The translations under genes and the position numbers were made by a program. From NCBI GenBank assembly GCA_963920705.1, contig CAWUCO010000268.1, positions 2,356,001-2,420,000 on the forward strand: a stretch of DNA of 64,000 nt. Reading direction: 5' to 3'. Below, one piece after another: positions 10,522 through 22,549 of this stretch. The stretch comes from Odiellus spinosus (Eukaryota; Arthropoda; Arachnida; Opiliones; Phalangiidae). The notes under the pieces were generated by a model. That model was not told where the DNA came from, did not search any database, and saw only the letters and a list, made by a program, of their open reading frames with translations. Each line of letters starts with the position of its first letter. The stretch's first letter is position 1.

Positions 10522-12403
10522 TTGTCCATATTTTCCATGTTTTTCAACGGATTTTCCAAAACTCTTGTTTTTTAGATAGACCAATATTTGCTCTTTCGAG
10601 TGGTCTTAATTTTGTCTAAATCGCTTAAAAATCAAAAGTTTTGTGTCCATTTGAATCCAATAATCTTGGATTTTTAAGCGTTTTTGCTTAATTTTAACCA
10701 ATTTTATATTTGTCACAATTTTGCAATTTAGACAAAACCAAAGTCATTCGAAAGAGCAATTAATGGACAGTCTAAATAATAAGAGTTTTCAAAAATCCGT
10801 TGAAAAACAAGAAAAATATGGCCAATTCAAGAAACCATACAATATCAAAATAGTCAAATTTCAGATTTTAAAAATTCGCTTTTTGATATTAGATGTTTTT
10901 TGAATTGTCCATATTTTCCATGTTTTTCAAGGGATTTTCCAAAACTCATGTTTTTTAGATAGACCAATATTTGCTCTTTCGAGTGGTCTAATTTTGTCTA
11001 AATTGCTTAAAAATCAAAAGTTTTGTGTCCATTTGAATCCAATAATCTTGGATTTTTAAGCGTTTTTGCTTAATTTTAACCAATTTTATATTGGTCACAA
11101 TTTTGCAATTTAGACAAAACCAAAGTCATTCGAAAGAGCAATTAATGGACAGTCTAAATAATAAGAGTTTTCAAAAATCCGTTGAAAAACAAGAAAAATA
11201 TGGCCAATTCAAGAAATCATAGAATATCAAAATAGTCAAATTTCAGATTTTCAAAATTCGCTTTTTGATATTAGATGCTTTTTGAATTGTCCATATTTTC
11301 CATGTTTTTCAACGGATTTTCCAAAACTCTTGTTTTTTAGATAGACCAATATTTGCTCTTTCGAGTAGTCTTAATTTTGTCTGAATCGCTTAAAAATCAA
11401 AAGTTTTGTGTCCATTTTAATCCAATAATCTTGGATTTTTAAGCGTTTTTGCTTAATTTGAACCAATTTTATATTTGTCACAATTTTGCAATTTAGACAA
11501 AACCAAAGTCATTCGAAAGAGCAATTAATGGACAGTCTAAATAACAAGAGTTTTCAAAAATCCGTTGAAAAACAAGAAAAATATGGCCAATTCAAGAAAT
11601 CATAGAATATCAAAATAGTCAAATTTCAGATTTTCAAAATTCGCTTTTTGATATTAGATGTTTTTTGAATTGTCCATATTTTCCATGTTTTTCAACGGAT
11701 TTTCCAAAACTCTTGTTTTTTAGATAGACCAATATTTGCTCTTTCGAGTAGTCTTAATTTTGTCTAAATCGCTTAAAAATCAAAAGTTTTGTGTCAATTT
11801 GAATCCAATAATCTTGGATTTTTAAGTGTTTTTGCTTTATTTTAACCAATTTTATATTTGTCACAATTTTGCAATTTAGACAAAACCAAAGTCATTCGAA
11901 AGAGCAATTAATGGACAGTCTAAATAACAAGAGTTTTCAAAAATCCGTTGAAAAACAAGAAAAATATGGCCAATTCAAGAAATCATAGAATATCAAAATA
12001 GTCAAATTTCAGATTTTCAAAATTCGCTTTTTGATATTAGATACTTTTTGAATTGTCCATATTTTCCATGTTTTTCAACGGATTTTCCAAAACTCTTGTT
12101 TTTTAGATAGACCAATATTTGCTCTTTCGAGTGGTCTTAATTTTGTCTAAATCGCTTAAAAATCAAAAGTTTTGTGTCCATTTTAATCCAATAATCTTGG
12201 ATTTTTAAGCGTTTTTGCTTAATATTAACCAATTTTATATTTGTCACAATTTTTCAATTTAGGCAAAACCAAAGTCATTCGAAAGAGCAATTAATGGACA
12301 GTCTAAATAACAAGAGTTTTCAAAAATCCGTTGAAAAACAAGAAAAATATGGCCAATTCAAGAAACCATACAATATCAAAATAGTCCAATTTCAGATTTT
12401 AAA

Positions 12404-12500
12404 AATTCGCTTTTTGATATTAGATGTTTTTTGAATTGTCCATATTTTCGATGTTTTTCAACGGATTTTTGTAAACTCTTATTATTTAGACTGTCCATTA
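12404..12500. other. Orientation switch + to - (left edge of 6.8-kb inverted block)
   Basis: A + monomer reads through its centre and into arm 2 (GAATTGTCCATATTTT). Within the shared TGTTTTTCAACGGATTTT (12,452-12,469) it continues as reverse-complemented arm 1 (CTCTTATTATTTAGACTG). Two private changes flank the switch: TTTCGATG for TTTCCATG, and TTTGTAAACTC for the usual TTTGAAAACTC. The result is arm 1, centre, reversed arm 1: a longer and better palindrome than a normal monomer, with its axis near 12,404. Confidence 0.85.
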
Positions 12501-12699
12501 ATTGCTCTTTCGAATGACTTTGGTTTTGTCTAAATTGCAAAATTGTGACAAATATAAAATTGGTTAAAATTAAGCAAAAACGCTTAAAAATCCAAGATTA
12601 TAGGATTCAAATGGACACAAAACTTTTGATTTTTAAGCGATTTAGACAAAATTAAGACCACTCGAAAGAGCAAATATTGGTCTATCTGAAAATCAAGAG

Positions 12700-14215
12700 T
12701 TTTGGAAAATCCGTTGAAAAACATGGAAAATATGGACAATTCAAAAAACATCTAATATCAAAAAGCGAATTTTTAAAATCTGAAATTTGACTATTTTGAC
12801 ATTGTATGATTTCTTGAATTGGCCATATTTTTCTTGTTTTTCAACGGATTTTTAAAAACTCTTGTTATTTAGACTGTCCATTAATTGCTCTGTCGAATAA
12901 CTTTGGTTTTGTCTAAATTGCAAAATTGTGACAAATATAAAATTGGTTAAAATTAAGCAAAAACGCTTAAAAATCCTAGATTATAGGATTCAAATGGACA
13001 CAAAACTTTTGATTTTTAAGCGATTTAGACAAAATTAAGACCACTCGAAAGAGCAAATATTGGTCTATCTGAAAATCAAGAGTTTTGGAAAATCCGTTGA
13101 AAAACATGGAAAATATGGACAATTCAAAAAACATCTAATATCAAAAAGCGAATTTTTAAAATCTGAAATTTGACTATTTTGATATTGTATGATTTCTTGA
13201 ATTGGCCATATTTTTCTTGTTTTTCAACGGATTTTTGAAAACTCTTATTTAGACTGTCCATTAATTGCTCTTTCGAATGACTTTGGTTTTGTCTAAATTG
13301 CAAAATTGTGACCAATATAAAATTGGTTAAAATTAAGCAAAAACGCTTAAAAATCCAAGATTATTGGATTCAAATGGACACAAAACTTTTGATTTTTAAG
13401 CGATTTAGACAAAATTAAGACCACTCGAAAGAGCAAATATTGGTCTATCTAAAAATCAAGAGTTTTGGAAAATCCGTTGAAAAACATGGAAAATATGGAC
13501 AATTCAAAAAACATCTAATATCAAAAAGCGAATTTTTAAAATCTGAAATTTGACTATTTTGACATTGTATGATTTCTTGAATTGGCCATATTTTTCTTGT
13601 TTTTCAACGGATTTTTAAAAACTCTTGTTATTTAGACTGTCCATTAATTGCTCTGTCGAATAACTTTGGTTTTGTCTAAATTGCAAAATTGTGACAAATA
13701 TAAAATTGGTTAAAATTAAGCAAAAACGCTTAAAAATCCTAGATTATAGGATTCAAATGGACACAAAACTTTTGATTTTTAAGCGATTTAGACAAAATTA
13801 AGACCACTCGAAAGAGCAAATATTGGTCTATCTGAAAATCAAGAGTTTTGGAAAATCCGTTGAAAAACATGGAAAATATGGACAATTCAAAAAACATCTA
13901 ATATCAAAAAGCGAATTTTTAAAATCTGAAATTTGACTATTTTGATATTGTATGATTTCTTGAATTGGCCATATTTTTCTTGTTTTTCAACGGATTTTTG
14001 AAAACTCTTATTTAGACTGTCCATTAATTGCTCTTTCGAATGACTTTGGTTTTGTCTAAATTGCAAAATTGTGACCAATATAAAATTGGTTAAAATTAAG
14101 CAAAAACGCTTAAAAATCCAAGATTATTGGATTCAAATGGACACAAAACTTTTGATTTTTAAGCGATTTAGACAAAATTAAGACCACTCGAAAGAGCAAA
14201 TATTGGTCTATCTAA
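12700..14215 (-). repeat. Dimeric higher-order repeat (2 x 763 bp) in inverted block
   Basis: Private variants recur 763 bp apart: GACATTGTATG near 12,798 and 13,561, GCTCTGTCGAATAACTTT near 12,889 and 13,652, and CCTAGATTATAGG near 12,974 and 13,737. The two monomers in each dimer are clearly distinguishable. Edges are approximate. Confidence 0.75.
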
Positions 14216-15164
14216 AAAACAAGAGTTTTGGAAAATCCGTTGAAAAACATGGAAAATATGGACAATTCAAAAAACATCTAATATCAAAAAGCGAATTTTT
14301 AAAATCTGAAATTTGACTATTTTGATATTGTATGATTTCTTGAATTGGCCATATTTTTCTTGTTTTTCAACGGGTTTTTGAAAACTCTTGTTATTTAGAC
14401 TGTCCATTAATTGCTCTTTCGAATGACTTTGGTTTTGTCTAAATTGCAAAATTGTGACAAATATAAAATTGGTTAAAATTAAGCAAAAACGCTTAAATAT
14501 CCAAGATTATTGGATTCAAATGGACACAAAACTTTTGATTTTTAAGCGATTTAGACAAAATTAAGACCACTCGAAAGAGCAAATATTGGTCTATCTAAAA
14601 AACAAGAGTTTTGGAAAATCCGTTGAAAAACATGGAAAATATGGACAATTCAAAAATCATCTAATATCAAAAAGCGAATTTTTAAAATCTGAAATTTGAC
14701 TATTTTGATATTCTATGATTTCTTGAATTGGCCATATTTTTCTTGTTTTTCAACGGATTTTTGAAAACTCTTATTTAGACTGTCCATTAATTGCTCTTTC
14801 GAATGACTTTGGTTTTGTCTAAATTGCAAAATTGTGACCAATATAAAATTGGTTAAAATTAAGCAAAAACGCTTAAAAATCCAAGATTATTGGATTCAAA
14901 TGGACACAAAACTTTTGATTTTTAAGCGATTTAGACAAAATTAAGACCACTCGAAAGAGCAAATATTGGTCTATCTAAAAAACAAGAGTTTTGGAAAATC
15001 CGTTGAAAAACATGGAAAATATGGACAATTCAAAAAACATCTAATATCAAAAAGCGAATTTTTAAAATCTGAAATTTGACTATTTTGATATTGTATGATT
15101 TCTTGAATTGGCCATATTTTTCTTGTTTTTCAACGGGTTTTTGAAAACTCTTGTTATTTAGACT

Positions 15165-15190
15165 GTCCATTAATTGCTAAATTGCAAAAT
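15165..15190 (-). repeat. Monomer with 25-bp deletion, copy 1
   Basis: TTAATTGCT joins directly to AAATTGCAAAATTG at 15,178/15,179. The 25 bp holding the TTCGAA site and most of the outer arm 1 block are missing. A CT is shared at both ends of the lost segment, consistent with slippage or microhomology-mediated loss. Confidence 0.85.
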
Positions 15191-17428
15191 TGTGACAAAT
15201 ATAAAATTGGTTAAAATAAAGCAAAAACACTTAAAAATCCAAGATTATAGGATTCAAATGGACACAAAACTTTTTATTTTTAAGCGATTTAGACAAAATT
15301 AAGACCACTCGAAAGAGCAAATATTGGTCTATCTGAAAATCAAGAGTTTTGGAAAATCCGTTGAAAAACATGGAAAATATGGACAATTCAAAAAACATCT
15401 AATATCAAAAAGCGAATTTTTAAAATCTGAAATTTGACTATTTTGATATTGTATGATTTCTTGAATTGGCCATATTTTTCTTGTTTTTCAACGGGTTTTT
15501 GAAAACTCTTGTTATTTAGACTGTCCATTAATTGCTCTTTCGAATGACTTTGGTTTTGTCTAAATTGCAAAATTGTGACAAATATAAAATTGGTTAAAAT
15601 TAAGCAAAAACGCTTAAATATCCAAGATTATTGGATTCAAATGGACACAAAACTTTTGATTTTTAAGCGATTTAGACAAAATTAAGACCACTCGAAAGAG
15701 CAAATATTGGTCTATCTAAAAAACAAGAGTTTTGGAAAATCCGTTGAAAAACATGGAAAATATGGACAATTCAAAAATCATCTAATATCAAAAAGCGAAT
15801 TTTTAAAATCTGAAATTTGACTATTTTGATATTCTATGATTTCTTGAATTGGCCATATTTTTCTTGTTTTTCAACGGATTTTTGAAAACTCTTATTTAGA
15901 CTGTCCATTAATTGCTCTTTCGAATGACTTTGGTTTTGTCTAAATTGCAAAATTGTGACCAATATAAAATTGGTTAAAATTAAGCAAAAACGCTTAAAAA
16001 TCCAAGATTATTGGATTCAAATGGACACAAAACTTTTGATTTTTAAGCGATTTAGACAAAATTAAGACCACTCGAAAGAGCAAATATTGGTCTATCTAAA
16101 AAACAAGAGTTTTGGAAAATCCGTTGAAAAACATGGAAAATATGGACAATTCAAAAAACATCTAATATCAAAAAGCGAATTTTTAAAATCTGAAATTTGA
16201 CTATTTTGATATTGTATGATTTCTTGAATTGGCCATATTTTTCTTGTTTTTCAACGGATTTTTGAAAACTCTTATTTAGACTGTCCATTAATTGCTCTTT
16301 CGAATGACTTTGGTTTTGTCTAAATTGCAAAATTGTGACCAATATAAAATTGGTTAAAATTAAGCAAAAACGCTTAAAAATCCAAGATTATTGGATTCAA
16401 ATGGACACAAAACTTTTGATTTTTAAGCGATTTAGACAAAATTAAGACCACTCGAAAGAGCAAATATTGGTCTATCTAAAAAACAAGAGTTTTGGAAAAT
16501 CCGTTGAAAAACATGGAAAATATGGACAATTCAAAAAACATCTAATATCAAAAAGCGAATTTTTAAAATCTGAAATTTGACTATTTTGATATTGTATGAT
16601 TTCTTGAATTGGCCATATTTTTCTTGTTTTTCAACGGGTTTTTGAAAACTCTTGTTATTTAGACTGTCCATTAATTGCTCTTTCGAATGACTTTGGTTTT
16701 GTCTAAATTGCAAAATTGTGACAAATATAAAATTGGTTAAAATTAAGCAAAAACGCTTAAATATCCAAGATTATTGGATTCAAATGGACACAAAACTTTT
16801 GATTTTTAAGCGATTTAGACAAAATTAAGACCACTCGAAAGAGCAAATATTGGTCTATCTAAAAAACAAGAGTTTTGGAAAATCCGTTGAAAAACATGGA
16901 AAATATGGACAATTCAAAAATCATCTAATATCAAAAAGCGAATTTTTAAAATCTGAAATTTGACTATTTTGATATTCTATGATTTCTTGAATTGGCCATA
17001 TTTTTCTTGTTTTTCAACGGATTTTTGAAAACTCTTATTTAGACTGTCCATTAATTGCTCTTTCGAATGACTTTGGTTTTGTCTAAATTGCAAAATTGTG
17101 ACCAATATAAAATTGGTTAAAATTAAGCAAAAACGCTTAAAAATCCAAGATTATTGGATTCAAATGGACACAAAACTTTTGATTTTTAAGCGATTTAGAC
17201 AAAATTAAGACCACTCGAAAGAGCAAATATTGGTCTATCTAAAAAACAAGAGTTTTGGAAAATCCGTTGAAAAACATGGAAAATATGGACAATTCAAAAA
17301 ACATCTAATATCAAAAAGCGAATTTTTAAAATCTGAAATTTGACTATTTTGATATTGTATGATTTCTTGAATTGGCCATATTTTTCTTGTTTTTCAACGG
17401 GTTTTTGAAAACTCTTGTTATTTAGACT

Positions 17429-17454
17429 GTCCATTAATTGCTAAATTGCAAAAT
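17429..17454 (-). repeat. Monomer with 25-bp deletion, copy 2
   Basis: Same junction as at 15,178, here at 17,442/17,443, exactly 2,264 bp away. The identical breakpoint shows copying by unequal exchange and not an independent deletion. Confidence 0.85.
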
Positions 17455-18549
17455 TGTGACAAATATAAAATTGGTTAAAATAAAGCAAAAACACTTAAAA
17501 ATCCAAGATTATAGGATTCAAATGGACACAAAACTTTTTATTTTTAAGCGATTTAGACAAAATTAAGACCACTCGAAAGAGCAAATATTGGTCTATCTGA
17601 AAATCAAGAGTTTTGGAAAATCCGTTGAAAAACATGGAAAATATGGACAATTCAAAAAACATCTAATATCAAAAAGCGAATTTTTAAAATCTGAAATTTG
17701 ACTATTTTGATATTGTATGATTTCTTGAATTGGCCATATTTTTCTTGTTTTTCAACGGGTTTTTGAAAACTCTTGTTATTTAGACTGTCCATTAATTGCT
17801 CTTTCGAATGACTTTGGTTTTGTCTAAATTGCAAAATTGTGACAAATATAAAATTGGTTAAAATTAAGCAAAAACGCTTAAATATCCAAGATTATTGGAT
17901 TCAAATGGACACAAAACTTTTGATTTTTAAGCGATTTAGACAAAATTAAGACCACTCGAAAGAGCAAATATTGGTCTATCTAAAAAACAAGAGTTTTGGA
18001 AAATCCGTTGAAAAACATGGAAAATATGGACAATTCAAAAATCATCTAATATCAAAAAGCGAATTTTTAAAATCTGAAATTTGACTATTTTGATATTCTA
18101 TGATTTCTTGAATTGGCCATATTTTTCTTGTTTTTCAACGGATTTTTGAAAACTCTTATTTAGACTGTCCATTAATTGCTCTTTCGAATGACTTTGGTTT
18201 TGTCTAAATTGCAAAATTGTGACCAATATAAAATTGGTTAAAATTAAGCAAAAACGCTTAAAAATCCAAGATTATTGGATTCAAATGGACACAAAACTTT
18301 TGATTTTTAAGCGATTTAGACAAAATTAAGACCACTCGAAAGAGCAAATATTGGTCTATCTAAAAAACAAGAGTTTTGGAAAATCCGTTGAAAAACATGG
18401 AAAATATGGACAATTCAAAAAACATCTAATATCAAAAAGCGAATTTTTAAAATCTGAAATTTGACTATTTTGATATTGTATGATTTCTTGAATTGGCCAT
18501 ATTTTTCTTGTTTTTCAACGGGTTTTTGAAAACTCTTGTTATTTAGACT

Positions 18550-18575
18550 GTCCATTAATTGCTAAATTGCAAAAT
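18550..18575 (-). repeat. Monomer with 25-bp deletion, copy 3
   Basis: Same junction at 18,563/18,564, 1,121 bp from copy 2. The shorter interval reveals a 3-monomer step inside the 6-monomer repeat. Confidence 0.85.
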
Positions 18576-19149
18576 TGTGACAAATATAAAATTGGTTAAA
18601 ATAAAGCAAAAACACTTAAAAATCCAAGATTATAGGATTCAAATGGACACAAAACTTTTTATTTTTAAGCGATTTAGACAAAATTAAGACCACTCGAAAG
18701 AGCAAATATTGGTCTATCTGAAAATCAAGAGTTTTGGAAAATCCGTTGAAAAACATGGAAAATATGGACAATTCAAAAAACATCTAATATCAAAAAGCGA
18801 ATTTTTAAAATCTGAAATTTGACTATTTTGATATTGTATGATTTCTTGAATTGGCCATATTTTTCTTGTTTTTCAACGGATTTTTGAAAACTCTTATTTA
18901 GACTGTCCATTAATTGCTCTTTCGAATGACTTTGGTTTTGTCTAAATTGCAAAATTGTGACCAATATAAAATTGGTTAAAATTAAGCAAAAACGCTTAAA
19001 AATCCAAGATTATTGGATTCAAATGGACACAAAACTTTTGATTTTTAAGCGATTTAGACAAAATTAAGACCACTCGAAAGAGCAAATAATGGTCTATCTA
19101 AAAAACAAGAGTTTTGGAAAATCCGTTGAAAAACATGGAAAATATGGAC

Positions 19150-19439
19150 AATTCAAAAAACATCTAATATCAAAAAGCGAATTTTTAAAATCTGAAATTT
19201 GACTATTTTGATATTGTATGATTTCTTGAATTGGCCATATTTTTCTTGTTTTTCAACGGATTTTTGAAAACTCTTGTTATTTAGACTGTCCATTAATGGA
19301 CAGTCTAAATAATAAGAGTTTTCAAAAATCCGTTGAAAAACAAGAAAAATTTGGCCAATTCAAGAAACCATACAATATCAAAATAGTCATATTTCAGATT
19401 TTAAAAATTCGCTTTTTGATATTAGATGTTTTTTGAATT
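19150..19439. other. Spacer-free palindromic junction, - to + (right edge of inverted block)
   Basis: The - and + arrays meet with no intervening base. The axis lies between 19,294 and 19,295, inside CCATTAATGG. TTAGACTGTCCATT at 19,281-19,294 mirrors AATGGACAGTCTAA at 19,295-19,308 perfectly. Over about 145 bp on each side I count about four mismatches, the first being GTTATT against AATAAT. Normal monomers read GCAATTAATGGAC, so the U-turn lies on the monomer's own ATTAAT palindrome (19,292-19,297). Confidence 0.92.
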
Positions 19440-21657
19440 GGCTATATTTTCCATGTTTTTTAACGGATTTTCCAAAACTCTTGTTTTTTAAATAGAACAA
19501 TATTTGCTCTTTCGAGTGGTCTTAATTTTGTCTAAATCGCTTAAAAATCAAAAGTTTTGTGTCCATTTGAATCCAATAATCTTGGATTTTTAAGTGTTTT
19601 TGCTTAATTTTAACCAATTTTATAATTGTCACAATTTTGCAATTTAGACAAAACCAAAGTCATTCGAAAGAGCAATTAATGGACAGTCTAAATAATAAGA
19701 GTTTTCAAAAATCCGTTGAAAAACAAGAAAAATATGGCTAATTCAAGAAATCATAGAATATCAAAATAGTCAAATTTCAGATTTTAAAAATTCGCTTTTT
19801 GATATTAGACGTTTTTGAATTGTCCATATTTTCCATGTTTTTCAACGTATTTTCCAAAACTCTTCATTTTCAGATAGACCAATATTTGCTCTTTCGAGTG
19901 GTCTTAATTTTGTCTAAATCGCTTAAAAATCAAAAGTTTTGTGTCCATTTGAATCCAATAATCTTGGATTTTTAAGTGTTTTTGCTTAATTTTAACCAAT
20001 TTTATAATTGTCACAATTTTGCAATTTAGACAAAACCAAAGTCATTCGAAAGAGCAATTAATGGACAGTCTAAATAATAAGAATTTTCAAAAATCCGTTG
20101 AAAAACAAGAAAAATATGGCCAATTCAAGAAACCATACAATATCAAAATAGTCAAATTTCAGATTTTCAAAATTCGCTTTTTGATATTAGATGTTTTTTG
20201 AATTGGCTATATTTTCCATGTTTTTCAACGGATTTTCCAAAACTCTTGTTTTTTAGATAGACCAATATTTGCTCTTTCGAGTGGTCTTAATTTTGTCTAA
20301 ATCGCTTAAAAATCAAAAGTTTTGTGTCCATTTGAATCCAATAATCTTGGATTTTTAAGCGTTTTTGCTTAATTTTAACCAATTTTATATTGGTCACAAT
20401 TTTGCAATTTAGACAAAACCAAAGTCATTCGAAAGAGCAATTAATGGACAGTCTAAATAATAAGAATTTTTTAAAAATCCGTTGAAAAACAAAAAAAATA
20501 TGGCCAATTCAAGAAACCATACAATATCAAAATAGTCATATTTCAGATTTTAAAAATTCGCTTTTTGATATTAGATGTTTTTTGAATTGGCTATATTTTC
20601 CATGTTTTTTAACGGATTTTCCAAAACTCTTGTTTTTTAAATAGAACAATATTTGCTCTTTCGAGTGGTCTTAATTTTGTCTAAATCGCTTAAAAATCAA
20701 AAGTTTTGTGTCCATTTGAATCCAATAATCTTGGATTTTTAAGTGTTTTTGCTTAATTTTAACCAATTTTATAATTGTCACAATTTTGCAATTTAGACAA
20801 AACCAAAGTCATTCGAAAGAGCAATTAATGGACAGTCTAAATAATAAGAGTTTTCAAAAATCCGTTGAAAAACAAGAAAAATATGGCTAATTCAAGAAAT
20901 CATAGAATATCAAAATAGTCAAATTTCAGATTTTAAAAATTCGCTTTTTGATATTAGACGTTTTTGAATTGTCCATATTTTCCATGTTTTTCAACGTATT
21001 TTCCAAAACTCTTCATTTTCAGATAGACCAATATTTGCTCTTTCGAGTGGTCTTAATTTTGTCTAAATCGCTTAAAAATCAAAAGTTTTGTGTCCATTTG
21101 AATCCAATAATCTTGGATTTTTAAGTGTTTTTGCTTAATTTTAACCAATTTTATAATTGTCACAATTTTGCAATTTAGACAAAACCAAAGTCATTCGAAA
21201 GAGCAATTAATGGACAGTCTAAATAATAAGAATTTTCAAAAATCCGTTGAAAAACAAGAAAAATATGGCCAATTCAAGAAACCATACAATATCAAAATAG
21301 TCAAATTTCAGATTTTCAAAATTCGCTTTTTGATATTAGATGTTTTTTGAATTGGCTATATTTTCCATGTTTTTCAACGGATTTTCCAAAACTCTTGTTT
21401 TTTAGATAGACCAATATTTGCTCTTTCGAGTGGTCTTAATTTTGTCTAAATCGCTTAAAAATCAAAAGTTTTGTGTCCATTTGAATCCAATAATCTTGGA
21501 TTTTTAAGCGTTTTTGCTTAATTTTAACCAATTTTATATTGGTCACAATTTTGCAATTTAGACAAAACCAAAGTCATTCGAAAGAGCAATTAATGGACAG
21601 TCTAAATAATAAGAATTTTTTAAAAATCCGTTGAAAAACAAAAAAAATATGGCCAAT
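19360..21657 (+). repeat. 3-monomer higher-order repeat (2 x 1,149 bp)
   Basis: Linked variants recur at 1,149 bp: TAAATAGAACAAT near 19,488 and 20,637, CAACGTATTTTCC near 19,843 and 20,992, and TAAGAATTTTCAAAAATCC near 20,078 and 21,227. The second copy ends near 21,680, where ATAGTCAAATTT replaces ATAGTCATATTT. Confidence 0.8.
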
Positions 21658-22549
21658 TCAAGAAACCATACAATATCAAAATAGTCAAATTTCAGATTTT
21701 AAAAATTCGCTTTTTGATATTAGATGTTTTTTGAATTGGCTATATTTTCCATGTTTTTTAACGGATTTTCCAAAACTCTTGTTTTTTAGATAGACCAATA
21801 TTTGCTCTTTCGAGTAGTCTTAATTTTGTCTAAATCGCTTAAAAATCAAAAGTTTTGTGTCCATTTGAATCCAATAATCTTGGATTTTTAAGCGTTTTTG
21901 CTTAATTTTAACCAATTTTATAATTGTCACAATTTTGCAATTTAGACAAAACCAAAGTCATTCGAAAGAGCAATTAATGGACAGTCTAAATAATAAGAGT
22001 TTTCAAAAATCCGTTGAAAAACAAGAAAAATATGGCCAATTCAAGAAACCATACAATATCAAAATAGTCAAATTTCAGATTTTAAAAATTCGCTTTTTGA
22101 TATTAGATGTTTTTTGAATTGGCTATATTTTCCATGTTTTTCAACGGATTTTCCAAAACTCTTGTTTTTTAGATAGACCAATATTTGCTCTTTCGAGTGG
22201 TCTTAATTTTGTCTAAATCGCTTAAAAATCAAAAGTTTTGTGTCCATTTGAATCCAATAATCTTGGATTTTTAAGCGTTTTTGCTTAATTTTAACCAATT
22301 TTATATTGGTCACAATTTTGCAATTTAGACAAAACCAAAGTCATTCGAAAGAGCAATTAATGGACAGTCTAAATAATAAGAATTTTTTAAAAATCCGTTG
22401 AAAAACAAGAAAAATATGGCCAATTCAAGAAACCATACAATATCAAAATAGTCAAATTTCAGATTTTAAAAATTCGCTTTTTGATATTAGATGTTTTTTG
22501 AATTGGCTATATTTTCCATGTTTTTTAACGGATTTTCAAAAACTCTTGT

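Larger units (their letters stand above)
1..12452 (+). repeat. Satellite block 1, + orientation
   Basis: About 32 monomers run head to tail on the + strand. The block is organised mainly as an 8-monomer and then a 5-monomer higher-order repeat. Monomers from about 10.5 to 12.45 kb fit neither repeat. They carry sporadic changes, such as CAATTTAGGCAAAACC near 12,256, as the orientation switch is approached. No gene is seen in this stretch. Confidence 0.93.
13850..18870 (-). repeat. 6-monomer higher-order repeat (2,264 bp period) in inverted block
   Basis: Sequence from about 13,850 matches that starting at about 16,114, and the match continues to about 18,870, so there are slightly more than two tandem copies. 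Markers are CAACGGGTTTTTG in arm 1, CTTAAATATCC in the spacer, and a monomer lacking 25 bp. The deleted monomer recurs again after 1,121 bp, so a 3-monomer unit lies within the 6-monomer one. Confidence 0.8.
12453..19294 (-). repeat. Satellite block 2, inverted (- orientation)
   Basis: About 18 monomers lie in reverse orientation relative to the rest of the window; the landmark appears as GTCTAAATTGC. Its left edge is an arm-to-arm switch and its right edge a spacer-free palindrome. Internally it has its own higher-order structure (763-bp dimer, then a 2,264-bp 6-mer). Arm 2 here always has the intact core. No gene is seen. Confidence 0.93.

Noticed and set aside
12453-19294. Assembly artefact as the sole explanation of the inverted block
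   Set aside because: Both junctions are base-precise and use native palindromes, and the block has private higher-order repeats, so a simple mis-join is unlikely. Read-level proof is still absent, and the spacer-free palindrome at 19,294 should be checked against fold-back read chimeras.
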